A stretch of DNA of 64,000 nt, taken from contig OW121742.1 in assembly GCA_933228675.1 (NCBI GenBank), positions 17,562,489-17,626,488 on the forward strand, in the 5' to 3' direction. Shown here in pieces: positions 12,185-23,880 of the stretch. Below the pieces are notes generated by a model that was given only the letters and a program-made list of their open reading frames with translations, made no database searches and was not told where the DNA came from. Position numbers and translations under genes: made by a program. The stretch is from Stomorhina lunata. Taxonomy: Eukaryota > Arthropoda > Insecta > Diptera > Rhiniidae. Each line of letters begins with the position of its first letter. Within the stretch, counting starts at the first letter, position 1.

Positions 12185-13340
12185 TAAAAAGTTTTACTGT
12201 AGTGTATTGAACTAAGATCCCAATTTATTACAATTATTTATTATTGTAATAAATCGTTTTTTGATAAAAACAAAAATTGTTGGTGGGGAAACCTTTTCTC
12301 GACGCGTTTCGAAGGTTGGTTAGGCCATCTCTTCAGGAGGATTATCCCTAATTCTAGACAGACCGAAAACCACACATTCTATTATTTGAGGGACTATTTA
12401 TTACAATAATAAATAATTGTAATAAACTGTAATAAATTGGGATCTTAGTGCAATACACTAAAGTATAACTTTTTAAAAAAATTTTTTTGAAAAAAAAATT
12501 AAAAAAAAAAATTCTGATATAAAATTCTTTGACAAAATTTTTTTTTTTTTTTTTTAAATAAAAAACCAAAAACTGTTGGTGGGGAAACCTTTCCTCGACG
12601 CGTTTCGATGGTTGTTTAGGCCATCTCTTCAGGAGGATTATCCCTAATTCTAGACAGAGCGAAAACCACACATTATATCTTATTTGAGGGACTATTTATT
12701 ACAATAATAAATAATTGTAATAAATTGGGATCTTAGTGCAATACACTAAAGTATAACTTTTTAAAAATATTTTTTTGAAAAAAAAAATTAAAAAAAATGT
12801 TGATATAAAATTCTTTGACAAAAAATTTTTTTTTTAAATAAAAAACCAAAAAATGTTGGTGGGAAAACCTTTCCTCGACGCGTTTCGATGGTTGTTTAGG
12901 CCATCTCTTCAGGAGGATTATCCCTAATTCTAGACAGAGGGAAAACCACACATTATATCTTATTTGAGGGACTATTTATTACAATAATAAATAATTGTAA
13001 TAAATTGGGATCTTAGTGCAATACACTAAAGTATAAATTTTTAAAAATATTTTTTTGAAAAAAAAAAATTAAAAAAATTTTGATATAAAATTCTTTGACA
13101 AAAAAATTTTTTTTTTTAAATAAAAAACCAAAAAATGTTGGTGGAGAAACCTTTCCTCGACGCGTTTCGATGGTTGTTTAGGCCATCTCTTCAGGAGGAT
13201 TATCCCTAATTCTAGACAGAGCGAAAACCACACATTATATCTTATTTGAGGGACTATTTATTACAATAATAAATAATTGTAATAAACTGTAATAAATTGG
13301 GATCTTAGTGCAATACACTAAAGTATAACTTTTTAAAAAT
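12185..13340. mobile_element. Inverted-repeat element expanded into a ~285-bp tandem array
   Basis: The first unit looks like a foldback/MITE element: 12185-12254 is nearly the reverse complement of 12396-12476, sharing CTAAGATCCCAATTTATTAC and the palindrome TTTATTACAAT/ATTGTAATAAA. Between the arms lies a GC-richer core, GGAAACCTTTYCTCGACGCG, TTTCGATGGTTG and CCATCTCTTCAGGAGGATTA. Core plus right arm then repeat head-to-tail: GACGCGTTTCGA begins at 12301, 12597, 12877 and 13159 (periods 296, 280, 282). The left arm is present only at the array start. Reverse-strand open frames 12354-12671 and 12733-12951 run across the repeat and are not genes. A diverged single copy is at 41.1-41.3 kb. Confidence 0.88.
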
Positions 13341-13662
13341 ATTTTTTTGAAAAAAAAAATTTTCAAAAAAAACTTTGATATAAAATTCTTTGACAAAAAA
13401 TACAAATTTTTTTTTTAATTTGTAATAAAACATTCATTTATAGAAATTTTCTGATAAAACATTTATTCATAAAAAATTTTGTTCATAGAAAATTTTTTTC
13501 GTACAAAATTTCTAATAATAAATTTTTTTATACAATCGCAGCAAAACTTTTCATTACCAAATAATGAGATAAACTGCTTAACTATTGAATACGATCTACT
13601 TACTCTTTAGCTGTTTAAGTCATTACATTAACATGGTGATGTTATTGGAGGTAAGTAAGTAG
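13341..13662. other. AT-rich spacer
   Basis: Low-complexity AAAATTTT blocks up to about 13550, then unique-looking DNA to the start of the MITE. No gene seen. Confidence 0.5.
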
Positions 13663-13990
13663 CCTGGGGCCAAATTACCGCATTCGATATCGATCGAAAA
13701 CTCAGACTTTTAAGCAAATATTGTGAAGTATACTTTAGGGATGTTCAAAGTTACTTCGAGGCAAAAAGTTTATTGAAATTTGGTATCCATTTTGATTCGT
13801 TTTTAAAAATATATATTGTTTAATTAAAAATCTTTCACTATTGTTCATCTTTTGGCAAATATGTAACTTTAAAAAAGTATAGTAAACTGTACATCTTTTA
13901 AATAATTTTTATTATCCCTAAAGTATGCTATAATGTTTTGAAAATATCTAAGATTTGGATCGATATCGAATGCCGTAATTTGGCCCCTGG
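13663..13990. mobile_element. 328-bp MITE with 33-bp terminal inverted repeats
   Basis: The left end 13663-13695 starts CCTGGGGCCAAATTACCGCA and continues to ATATCGATC. It pairs with 13958-13990, which ends CGTAATTTGGCCCCTGG; only about two of 33 positions mismatch. A second, internal inverted pair, GTATACTTTAGGGAT near 13729 and ATCCCTAAAGTATGC near 13914, lies inside. There is no coding capacity. I could not see an obvious target duplication outside the arms, so the superfamily is not assigned. Confidence 0.85.
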
Positions 13991-14240
13991 TCTTGGTGGA
14001 ATTTGATCCCGGACTATTCACAACAAATTACCTTTTGATTTACAAATAAGTACTTAATGCAAAAGCTTATAAGTAATTCGGAGGGTATGTTGTAGTCATT
14101 ACAAGGTAATAAGTAACCAGAGTAAATCCTGGGACATTTTTTATTAAAAATAAATTGATCATTAAAATGTTGTTCATAGAAAATTTTTAATAACAAAATT
14201 TTTGTGTAGACATTTTTTGGAGCTTCTTAGAACTATTCTA
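13991..14240. other. Spacer between MITE and DD37E transposon
   Basis: No repeat or gene recognised. The TA dinucleotide at 14239-14240 is the left target copy of the next element. Confidence 0.5.
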
Positions 14241-14265
14241 AAGAGTGTTCTAAAAAAAATATGCA
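14241..14265 (+). repeat. Left terminal inverted repeat of the DD37E element
   Basis: Begins AAGAGTGTTCTAAAAAAAAT directly after the TA target copy. It matches the right end in reverse complement with three mismatches in the first 21 positions. Confidence 0.85.
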
Positions 14266-14395
14266 TTTACTATTTTAGACAAAATTTATCCATAGTGCAA
14301 GAAATAATTTATTTTTTGATCAAGTTAGTTTCTATAGATATGTCAGATACTATTATTTTAGAAATTATTAATTTTCAATAGTTATTTCAATCAAA

Positions 14396-15406
14396 ATGGA
14401 CTGCGAAAAAAAAGTTCGTGAAAATATAATTAAAACTTTTCAAAAAAATCCGTCATGGACTTTTAAAAAAATAGCTAAAAATTTGAAAGTTGACCCTCGA
14501 ACGGTTTCTAATGGCATCAGACGGTATAAGGAAAACCTGAGCATTGAAAGAAAATCTGGATCAGGGAGGAAAAAAGGTCCTACAGATATTGGTAAGGCAA
14601 AAGAAGTCGAGCGACTCTTTCGAAGAGCGCCTAACACTTCTTTAAGAAAAGCAGCTCGTACGGTGAAATGTTCTACGAATTTTGCACATAGAGTCAAAGC
14701 TTATGCTCGACTGAAGACATACAAAGTCCAAAAGGTTCCAGATCGCAATGCTAAAAAGAACTTAGAAGCAAAAAAACGAGCGAAAAAATTGAAGTCTGAT
14801 TTTATAAAAAAATACACCTGTTGTGTGATGGATGATGAAACATACGTACTGGCAGACTTTTCTCAACTTCCTGGTCAAGATTTTTATGTTGCTGATAAAC
14901 GGGGCAATGTTCGGCAAGAGTTTCGCACAAAAAAACAAACAAAATTCCCTAAGAAGTTTCTCGTGTGGCAAGCTATTTGCAGTTGTGGCAAAAGAAGTAA
15001 AGTATTTGTGGCATCTGGCACAATAAACACAGAAATTTATATAAAGGAGTGCCTACAAAAACGGTTGTTACCCTTTTTAAGAGAGCACAGAGTGACTACA
15101 TTTTTTTCGCCCGATTTGGCATCATGCCATTATGGAAAAAAGGCACTTGAGTGGTACTCAAAGAATAATGTCATTTTTGTACCACGAGAGGCAAATCCAC
15201 CTAACTGTCCAGAACTTCGGCCTTTGGAAAGGTATTGGACTCTGGTAAAAAAGGAATTGAAGAACACAGAAAAGATTTCCAAGAACATGTCCGATTTTAA
15301 GCGCAGGTGGAACACATGCTCCAAAAAGGTATCAGAAGCAACTGTAAAATCTTTAATGGGAGGGTTTCCGAAAAAAGTCGATAATTTTTCAAAACCCGAG
15401 TACTAA
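14396..15406 (+). CDS. Transposase, IS630/Tc1/mariner superfamily, DD37E-type
   Basis: A 336-residue transposase that would bind the element's inverted repeats and catalyse cut-and-paste movement into TA sites. An N-terminal helix-turn-helix is visible at about residues 10-45 (WTFKKIAKNLKVDPRTVS), then a GRPR-like basic linker (GSGRKKG, 55-61) and a second helix-turn-helix-like stretch at about 79-105. The catalytic triad is seen as VMDDETY (D146 or D147), SPDLASCHYG (D240) and RPLERYW (E278), giving 37 residues between the second D and the E. The frame is uninterrupted, of usual family length, and starts at an ATG about 155 bp inside the left repeat. The spacing matches the DD37E group described in mosquitoes (ITmD37E-like), although E273 (CPELRP) is an alternative third acidic residue. 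No intron or host gene is associated. Confidence 0.93.
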   Translation: MDCEKKVRENIIKTFQKNPSWTFKKIAKNLKVDPRTVSNGIRRYKENLSIERKSGSGRKKGPTDIGKAKEVERLFRRAPNTSLRKAARTVKCSTNFAHRVKAYARLKTYKVQKVPDRNAKKNLEAKKRAKKLKSDFIKKYTCCVMDDETYVLADFSQLPGQDFYVADKRGNVRQEFRTKKQTKFPKKFLVWQAICSCGKRSKVFVASGTINTEIYIKECLQKRLLPFLREHRVTTFFSPDLASCHYGKKALEWYSKNNVIFVPREANPPNCPELRPLERYWTLVKKELKNTEKISKNMSDFKRRWNTCSKKVSEATVKSLMGGFPKKVDNFSKPEY

Positions 15407-15512
15407 GTAAACATTTTAATGCTAAATGATTTTGTATAATATGCCATTATATTTGCGTATTTTGTAGAGTTTTTATATTAAAAGGTTTGATTTTTATTTA
15501 AGAAAATCCAAC

Positions 15513-15537
15513 TACAAATTTTATTTAGAGCACTCTT
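15513..15537 (-). repeat. Right terminal inverted repeat of the DD37E element
   Basis: Ends TTTATTTAGAGCACTCTT immediately before TA at 15538-15539; it is the inverted partner of 14241-14265. Confidence 0.85.
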
Positions 15538-15539
15538 TA

Positions 15540-16920
15540 GGAGGGTCTCCCCTTATCCATTGCAAATGTGGCATATGTCAGTTTTTTTTGTTTCCTTTTC
15601 TTGATGACCTTTTTTTGGAACACATTCCCCCCAAAAATAATTTTAATTCTTTACTTTTTTTCAAGTATAATTTTGATATATCTTTTTTCTCCTAGAAACC
15701 TAAAGTTTTTGGCTTTAATCTTTTTTTGTTTATTGTTATAATCTTATAAAAATATTTTAAAATCTTCTTTATTTCAAAATTTTTTCTTGATTTTTTTTTT
15801 ATAATTTTTAATATTTGTTATTATTATACGGTTATGCTTTTGTTACTGCTGTGTTTTCTTCTTTATAGCAAAGTTTTAATAAGCCAAATTATAGTTATGC
15901 CAACTAGAATAAGAGACACAGGCCCCAAGAAGACAGATAGACAGACGGACGGCCATAAGGACGGACAGACAACGTCGCAGTCGTCGCCGTCGTTGTCATA
16001 ATAAAACAAAAAAACGACGTTCCAACATTTGAGAGTATTTTACCAAAACGTTCTTGAAAAAGTTCAATGACTGAATGAATTATTTGTGTTACGAAAAAGT
16101 AAAAACCGCTAACGAAAAACAAACAAAAAAAAATAAAAACTAAAATAGTAACGATAACCAGTGACAACTTAAAAGATTTATTGTTAAGAAAAAATACGTT
16201 TTAACTGGAAACAATTGTTATTTTTTGGCTTCAACTATTTTTAACACAAATTTTTGTTTTTACGAAATCTTCAAGCGAAACCAAAATAACAGTCACTTAT
16301 ACTTGAAGTTTCTTTTTGTTGTTTTCGAATCGAACGCATTTGAATTTCAAAATCAACAATTTCAAAATTCAATCAATGAATGATTGAATGACTGACTGAC
16401 TGAATGGCTCTGGTCTTAAAATTTTGTTTGAAATAATCGAGGGGCCCAGGCCAAATTATTTGATTGGCAAATTTGGTCAACATTTTAGACATTTTCTTTT
16501 TTTTGCTAAAAACCCCAAAATAAAATTCATTAATGATTTTTTTTTTGTTTGTTTGTGTTTGCTCAATAATTAAATTGTTTTATTTTTAAATGTTGTAATT
16601 TAAAACTTGTTAATTGTAAAAACAAAATAAACAATTTTTTCTATTTTTAGTTTTAAATTCGTTTAATTAAAACGCCAGAGGTCACATTGACCAAAGAAAT
16701 AATTACAAGAAAATATCTAAAAAAAAAAACTGCATACCACAAATTTGTTTAAACAAACGCATTAACGAAAAATGTTTAACTAAAAAGTCTTTAAACTTTT
16801 GATTAACAAATTAAATCATTGAAGGTTTTTTAGCAAAACAATTTACATTCCACAAGATTTCCCAACAAAGAATTTAGGCTCCAACAGATTCCAAATAAAG
16901 GCCCTTTCCTCTTTAACAAA
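15540..16920. other. AT-rich spacer with a GACR-type tract
   Basis: Between about 15925 and 16010 there is a richer tract, GACAGACGGACGGCC, GGACGGACAGACAACGTC and a GTCGTCGCCGTCG run. It resembles the GACR/GTCY tracts of family F elements without the rest of the element. An 87-codon reverse frame (15904-16167) begins hydrophobic and then reads through this tract; there is no domain, and I do not accept it as a gene. The rest is simple AT-rich DNA. Confidence 0.5.
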
Positions 16921-18890
16921 ATATCGAAGATTTTATTTTTAAAAAATTTTCTATTTTTATAGGAAATTTTTCAAAAATTTTCTTTTTTTAAAAGGAAATT
17001 TTTCAAAAATTTTCTATTTTTTAAGATAAATTTTTCAAAAATGTTCTATTTTTTAAAGGAAATTTGTCAAAAATTTTGCTATTTTTTTAAATAAATTTTT
17101 TTTTAATTTTCTATTTTTTAAAATAAATTTTTCAAAAATTTTCTATTTTTTAAAGGAAATTTTTCAAAAATTTTCTATTTTTTAAAGGAAATTTTTCAAA
17201 TTTTTTCTACTTTTTAAAGGTAATTTTTCAAAAAATTTCCTATTTTTTAACGGACATTTTTTCAAAATTTCCTAAAGCAAATTTTTAAAAAATTTTCTAT
17301 TTTTAAAGGAAATTTGTCAAAAATTTCCTATTTTTAAAGGAAATTTTTCAAGAATTTCCCATTTTTTAAAGGAAATTTTTCAAAAATGTCGTATTTTTTG
17401 AAGGAAATTTTTTTTAAAATTTCCTATTTTTTAAAACAATTTTTTTTTTAAATTTCCTATTTTTTAAAAGAAAATTTTCAAAAATTTCATATTTTTTTAA
17501 GGAAATTTTTTAAAAAATTCCCATTTGTCGTATTTTGTTAAGGAAATTTTTCAAAAATTTCGTATTTTTTGAAGGAAATTTTTCAAAAATGTAATATTTT
17601 AAAAAGGAAATTTTTTAAAAATTTCATATTTTTTAAAAGAAACTTTTAAAAAATTTCATATTTTTTTAAGGAAATTTTTCAAAAATTTCCCATTTTTTAA
17701 AGTAAATTTTTCAAAATTTTTCCATTTTTTAAAGAAAATTTTTCAAAAATGTCGTATTTTGTTAAGGAAATTTTTCAAAAATTTCATATTTTTTTAAGGA
17801 AATTTTTCAAAAATGTAATATTTTTAAAAGGAAATTTTTTAAACATTTCATATTTTTTAAAAAAAAATTTTCAAAAATTTCATATTTTGTTAAGGAAATT
17901 TTTCAAAAATTTCGTATTTTTTGAAGGAAATTTTTCAAAAATGTAATATTTTTAAAAGGAAATTTTTTAAAAATTTCATATTTTTTTAAGGAAATTTTTC
18001 AAAAAATTCCCATTTTTTAAAGGAAATTTTTCAAAAATTTTACATTTTTTAAAGGGAACTTTTCCAAAATTTTCTATTTTTCAAAAATTTCCTATTTTTA
18101 AACGGAAATTTTTCAAAAATTTCCCATTTTTTAAAGGAAATTTTTCAAAAATTTCTTTTTTTTAAAGGAAATTTGTCAAAAAGATCCTATTTTTAAAAGA
18201 AATTTTTCAAAAATTTTCTATTTTTATAGGGAAGTTTTCAAAAAATGTTTTTATAGGAAATTTTTCAAAAATTTCCTATTTCTATAGGAAATTTTTCAAA
18301 AATTTTCTATTTCTATAGGAAATTTATCAAAAGTTTCCTATTTCTATAGGAAAATTTTCAAAAATTTCCTATTTCTATAGGAAATTTTTCAAAAATTTCC
18401 TATTTCTATAGGAAATTTTTCAAAAATTTCCTATTTCTATAGGAAATTTTTCAAAAATTTCCTATTTCTATAGGAAATTTTTCAAAAATTTCCTATTTCT
18501 TTAGGAAATTTTTCAAAAATTTCCTATTTCTTTAGGAAATTTTTCAAAAATTTCCTATTTCTATAGGAAATTTTTCAAACATTTCCTATTTCTATATGAT
18601 TTTTTTTATAAGAAATTTTTCAAAAATTTTAGGAAATTTTTCTAAAATTTTCTATTTCTATAGGAAATTTTTGAAAAATTTCCTATAGAAATAGGAAATT
18701 TTAGAAAAATTTCTAGGAAATTTTTCAAAAATTTAATATTTTTAAAATTTTTCAAAAATTTAATATTTTTATGGGAAATTTAAAAAAAAAAAATTTATTT
18801 TTAGAGATATTTTTTGTTTGTGAATTTTTCAAAAATTTTCTTATTTTGTTTAGGAAATTTTTCAAAATTTTTATTTGAACTGGAGATCAA
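16921..18890. repeat. Satellite S3: ~31-bp GGAAATTTTTCAAAAATTTCC array
   Basis: Monomers of 28-33 bp, each containing the near-perfect palindrome GGAAATTTTT-C-AAAAATTTCC. From about 18240 to 18600 the array is homogeneous, with a 31-bp unit ending CTATTTCTATA. Left of that, the linker is TATTTTTTAAA. Near 18640-18720 the order of blocks inverts. Open frames such as 17749-17946 are read-through of the periodicity. Confidence 0.93.
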
Positions 18891-19885
18891 AAATAAGATT
18901 TCAAATTTAACGTTAAACAAATTTTTATTATTGTAAAAATCAATTAAAGTAACACATTCTTTAAGTAAAAATTTGTTTAAAGATAAAGAAACAAATATTT
19001 AGTCTAAACAAACCATAACCCACACAAAATCGTTTGTTTAAGCCGTTCTTTGGGGATTTTTCCAACTCTAGTCAATTACAAAACATAAACCCTAATTTTT
19101 TAAAATAAACAAAAAAAAAGGAAAACAGAAAATGATTGAATTTATTATCTTGACATTAAAATCAAATTTAATAAAATAAACAATTGTTAAAAAACAAATA
19201 AGAATTCTTCAATAAACGATCAAAAGAAAAGAAATCTAAACATTTTCAAAAAAAAAAAAACAGTTACCAAATTTTTTAACTTTGTTCAAAAATCTTGAAC
19301 ATTTCTTAAACAAATATTAGCTGATAAAATATTTAAAATGAAAGTTGTTAGATTTTTCTAACAATTTTCAAATGTTGTGACTCTCTTTGATCATTTCATT
19401 TTCATTTGTTTGTTAATTTTACTTTTTTTTGTGTTCAAATAAGTTTTATAACAATTGCCGTTTGTTAGTTTTTTTTTTATCTTTTTTGCTGATATCTGAC
19501 ATTTTAAAGTTCAATTTCTTTGATTGCGTTCGATTTCGACGTAATCAAAAGAAGTCGGCGAACACATTTTTTAGAATTTTATCTAGGTTTTTTCCCGTCT
19601 GGTTTAAAATTAATTTGTTCGTTCGTTTGTTTGTTTGAATATGGGCCATTTGGACAGCATTGAGCTATTGAAAGTGTAAATAGACTAAAAAAATTTAGAA
19701 CTTGAAAAGTTTATAATTAAGGCTATTCCTACGTAGATAAAAATTGTAAAATGTACAAAAATCTATTTACGAAAATTAAAATATTTAGCGAAAATTTGAA
19801 TTTTACTAAAAAATTTTTCTTAAAAATAATTCTATGGTAAAATTTATATTTAAATTGTAACAAAAATATTTCCACAAAAAAAAAA
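18891..19885. other. AT-rich spacer, no gene seen
   Basis: No tandem repeat. A 69-codon forward frame at 19429-19638 is F/L/R-rich without a recognisable motif. Confidence 0.5.
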
Positions 19886-21260
19886 AACCTACATACATCG
19901 AGAATACTTTTACAATTTTTTTTTTTTCTTTTCTACAAAAAAATTTTATCCCCAAATATTTCGTTCATAAAAATTGTGCATCGAAAATTTCATACAAAAG
20001 AAATTATACCGAAATTTTTCTATAAAAAATTGTATATCGAAAATTTTTCTATGAAAAATTTTATATCGAAAATTTTTCGATAAAAAATTTTATATCGAAA
20101 ATTTGTCTATAAAAAATTTTATATTGAAAGTTTTTGAATAAAAATTATTAAATCGAAAATTCTTTCCAAAAAAATTTTGTATCGAAAATTTTTCTATAAA
20201 AAAATTTTTTATCAAAAATTTTTCTAAAAAAAAAATGTATATCCAAAATATTTCTTTGAAAAATTTCATATAACAAAAGTTTCTATTAAAAAATTTCATA
20301 TCAAAAATTTTATATCAAAATTTTTTCTACAAAAAAAAAATTATATCGAAAAATTTGCTATGAAAAAAACTTTTATCGAAAATTTTTCTATAAAAAAAAT
20401 TTTGTATCAAAAATTTTTCTATAGACAATTTTATATCAAAAATATTTCTACGCAAAAATTTCATATAAAAAATTTTGTAACAAAAATTTTCATATTGAAA
20501 ATTTTTCTGTTAAAAAATTGCATATCAAAAATTTTTCAAAAATAATATTTTTTATCAAAATTTTTTCTACAAAAATTTTATATCGAAAATTTTTCTTTAA
20601 AAAAATTTTATGCGAAAATTTTTCTTTAAAAAAATTTTATATCAAAAATTTTTCTATAAAAAAATTTGATATCGAAATTTTTTCTACAAAAAAAAAAAAT
20701 CTTATACCAAAAAATTTCATACAAAAAAATTATACCGAAATTTTTCTACAAAAAAAAATTATATCGAAACTTTTCTATAAAAAAAATTATATTGAAATTT
20801 TTCCAACAAAAAATTTTTATAAAGAAAAAATTCCCACAAAAAAATTTTATACCGACAAATTTACCGAAAATTTTTTTTATAGAAAAATTCGATGGCAAAA
20901 AATTTATACCGAAAAATTTTGTATTCAAAATTTTTCTATTAAAAAATTTTATACCGAAAATTTTTTTATAAAAAAAATTTGCTATAAAAAACTTTAAGCA
21001 AAAATTTTTCTATAAAAAAATTGTATATCGAAAATTTTGTTATAAAAAATTTTATATCGAAATTTTTTTTATAAAAAATTTAATATCGAAAATTTTTCTA
21101 TAAAAAAAATTGAATGGCAAAAAATTTATACCAAAAATTTTGTATCAAAAATTTTTCTATTAAAAAATTTTATACGGAAAATTTTTTTAAAAAACAATTG
21201 AAAAAAAAAATTGTAAGTTGAAATCGAAAAAATTTGGCATTAAAAATTTTGTATAAAGAT
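19886..21260. repeat. Satellite S4: ~29-31-bp TATATCGAAAATTTTTC array
   Basis: Loosely periodic units made of TATATCGAAAATTTTTC and TATAAAAAATTTTA. Each pairs an AAAATTTTT block with an AAAAAATTTT block around CTATA, giving a quasi-palindrome. It is more degenerate than S3 or S6. Several K/I/F-rich open frames on both strands (20090-20299, 20518-20997 and others) are produced by the repeat. Confidence 0.88.
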
Positions 21261-21424
21261 AAGTTCAGTATTTTTCTATCAACTTCTTTATCCTAACTAA
21301 ATATTAAGCTAAACGAAAAGTATTTAACAAGTTATTTATTAATGTAAAACCATACCCGGTTACGATAACGAATTTTTTTCAAAGTAAATAAATACTAGGG
21401 AAACCACTTACACGCTTTTGAATC

Positions 21425-21595
21425 TTGAACTACAAAGCTACTGCAACCGAAGTTATTCCAATTTGGTCCACGTTTTGAATTTTCTGCACCCTAGTAGATA
21501 CATGAGATATGTTCCTAAATTTAACACAACTTGATGGTGGGTATATAAGATTCCGCACAGCCGAATATAACACTCTTACTTGTTTATTGAAAATA
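21425..21595 (-). mobile_element. Hairpin-ended dispersed repeat (F-related), short copy
   Basis: Read on the reverse strand it starts ACAAGTAAGAGTGTTATATT, with the hairpin TTCGGC-TGT-GCGGAA, then ATATACCCACCATCAAG and a body ending near CAAAAGCGTG. The same start and body order occur on the forward strand at 51035. It is non-coding and a common type of interspersed repeat in calyptrate flies. Confidence 0.8.
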
Positions 21596-23880
21596 TTGTT
21601 AATGAATCGAGTTAGAGACAAAATTTGGGCCTAGAAAGAATCAAAATATAAAAATTCTATAAAAAATTGCATGACCGGCTATAATCATTGTATCGGCCTC
21701 GAATGCAACTATACTGAATAATAAAAACAAATTTAAATAAAGAAAATTCCTGTGTTAGCCTACAACTTTCAAGCCCAACTGTTATTGAAAAAATTAATAA
21801 TTTTCTTCTGCTATTTAATCAATTTTATATTTCAATATTTTTTATATTCATAATACCTACATATTTATTTAAATTTTCTATTTTCCATCTTTTTTCATAT
21901 CTCACAACCTTTTAAACCGCCTTCGGCAACACTTTTCTTTAATGGCAAAAACAATACAGGCATGCAAAAATACACGACAACAAAAACAACACAAACTAAA
22001 TCGTATAAAAACTAGTAGACAGTTTGAAAAGCATTGCTGCTCTTAAATATACTCCAAACTAAGTTTGAAAAGCTTTGCTTTTCATACTCAGAGAAAAAAC
22101 AAGCAAAACAAGTTGAGAGAAAAACAAAGACACTCCACAAAAGCAACAACTAAAACATGATGTAAAAGAAAAGAAAAAGCAAAAACTAAACACCCAAACA
22201 GGGAAAAAGAATGACAAGCATAAAAAGGATTTGGCAAGAAAAAAGGAGCGCCCTTTTTTACACAACACGTCTAGAATAGGGAAACAAAAGAAATAGAAAA
22301 AAAAACAAGAAAAAATCTCAAATTACAAGAGTCAGGTAAAGGAACAAAACACGTTGATAAAGAAATGTAAAAAAAACAAAACACACACTCGTTTACACTG
22401 AGACCGTGGAAAAAAACAACAACAACAATTTAAGAATTTGCAACAAAGAGACAAAGGTCAATTTCAGATTTTGGCGATGGATAAATTTTTTTTAGCAAAA
22501 AAAAATGCAAGACTTACCTTTTGATTAAGAATTTGGAGAAGAATATTAATCCTTAAGATGTAAAAAAAGATAATTGATGTTAAGATATTCCTTGGAAGAG
22601 GAGTTGAGGTTTACAATTTATTAAAATTTTTAAGGTTTTTAGACAGAAAAAAACTTTCACTTGTTTTTTTTTATGTAAATTTTTTTTTCTTATAATTTTT
22701 TCATTACCTCAGGTTTAGAGTTAATTATTGCAAATAATTAAATATTTTCTTTAATATTTTTAAGTTAAATTTTATAATTTACAAGATTTTCATTGAAAAC
22801 TAATTTTCAATTTTATCTGTTTTTCTTTTAGTATCAAAGTTGCGGCTTTTGTTTGTTTTTTTTTTTCTATAATTTTTAGTTGTTTTAAAATTTTTGTAAG
22901 GTTTCACTTTAACACTAACAAACACGAAATAACAAAAGAAATCTTATCTTTTTCTTATAAATTTTTCAATTTATTATAAATTTTTTTCTATTTTTCAAAA
23001 ACACTTTAAAATTCACACTTTTTTAAACACTCCAGACTTAATGATCACGGATTTATATATTAAATATTTTTCAATTTTCTTTGTATATTTTTTTATTGTA
23101 ATTTCTTAAATCTTATAAATTTCCTTTAAAATAAACCATTTTTTATTAATGGTCTCACACAAAAAAGTTGTATCAAAAAGAAATCTGCGACAAAGACTGC
23201 GCCTTTTTTCTCTTAAACTATCAATTTTTTCTTCCACTTAATTTTTTGCAACTCTTGTTAATTTAAAACGATTGATTTTTAACTAATTTTCAAAAAAATC
23301 TGTTAATACTTTTTTATCTTAATTATTAGATTTCTTTCACACAAAAAAATCTTTAAAATTTTATTTTGGTTTTTATAATTTATCTCAATTTATTCACAAC
23401 ACTCCGTCATCGACTTGGATTCACGTCTTCACTCGACTACAACTCGCACGAAACTACAAAGACACAATTTTTCTATCAAAGAGATTTTTGTTGAGTACCC
23501 TCTCGCTAACGATTACCCATTACTTGAGTATACAAATCATTTCTTATTGTAGTTTTTGACATTATGCTTTCGTCCGCCTATTCGTAACTAAACGAAGTCG
23601 CTTCTCTTCGTTTTTGTATTTGTTTCGCTCTTTTGTTTTGGTATTTTTTTTTCTCTGTTTTCGTTTTTATTTTCTATGTGCTTTTTGTTGTTGCTGCTGG
23701 TTTAAGTGTTGTAAAACGTTTGACAATAGAATACTGTTCTTACACATACACTCCTGCATTCACACTTACACAAATCAACAATCAATGTTTTTGTTGTTGT
23801 TATTATTGGGGTACAGTGCTGCGGAATTAAAACAAGTAAGAATGAATTATAGGCGATCAAGCACGACCTTATGATACCCT
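21596..23880. other. AT-rich spacer, no gene seen
   Basis: A-rich and T-rich stretches. Candidate frames (22059-22268 reverse, 23614-23874 forward) are F/C/S-rich low complexity. The stretch 23400-23620 is less AT-biased, with a short inverted pair AACGAAG/CTTCGTT, but no frame or promoter could be supported. This could be intronic or upstream DNA of a gene outside the window. Confidence 0.45.

Larger units (their letters stand above)
14241..15537 (+). mobile_element. Complete Tc1/mariner-type transposon, DD37E
   Basis: A 1297-bp element bounded by TA at 14239-14240 and 15538-15539. The ends are imperfect inverted repeats of about 25 bp: the left begins AAGAGTGTTCTAAAAAAAAT and the right, read inward, AAGAGTGCTCTAAATAAAAT. 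Length, TA flanks and a single intronless transposase frame all fit the IS630-Tc1-mariner superfamily. The intact frame suggests a young insertion. Confidence 0.93.

Noticed and set aside
15904..16167. An 87-codon reverse frame with a hydrophobic N-terminus like a signal anchor.
   Set aside because: Its C-terminal half is read-through of a GACR/GTC-rich tract, and there is no domain or conserved partner.
20090..20997. Several overlapping frames on both strands of up to 159 codons.
   Set aside because: All are translations of satellite S4, with KNFxxK-like periodic composition.
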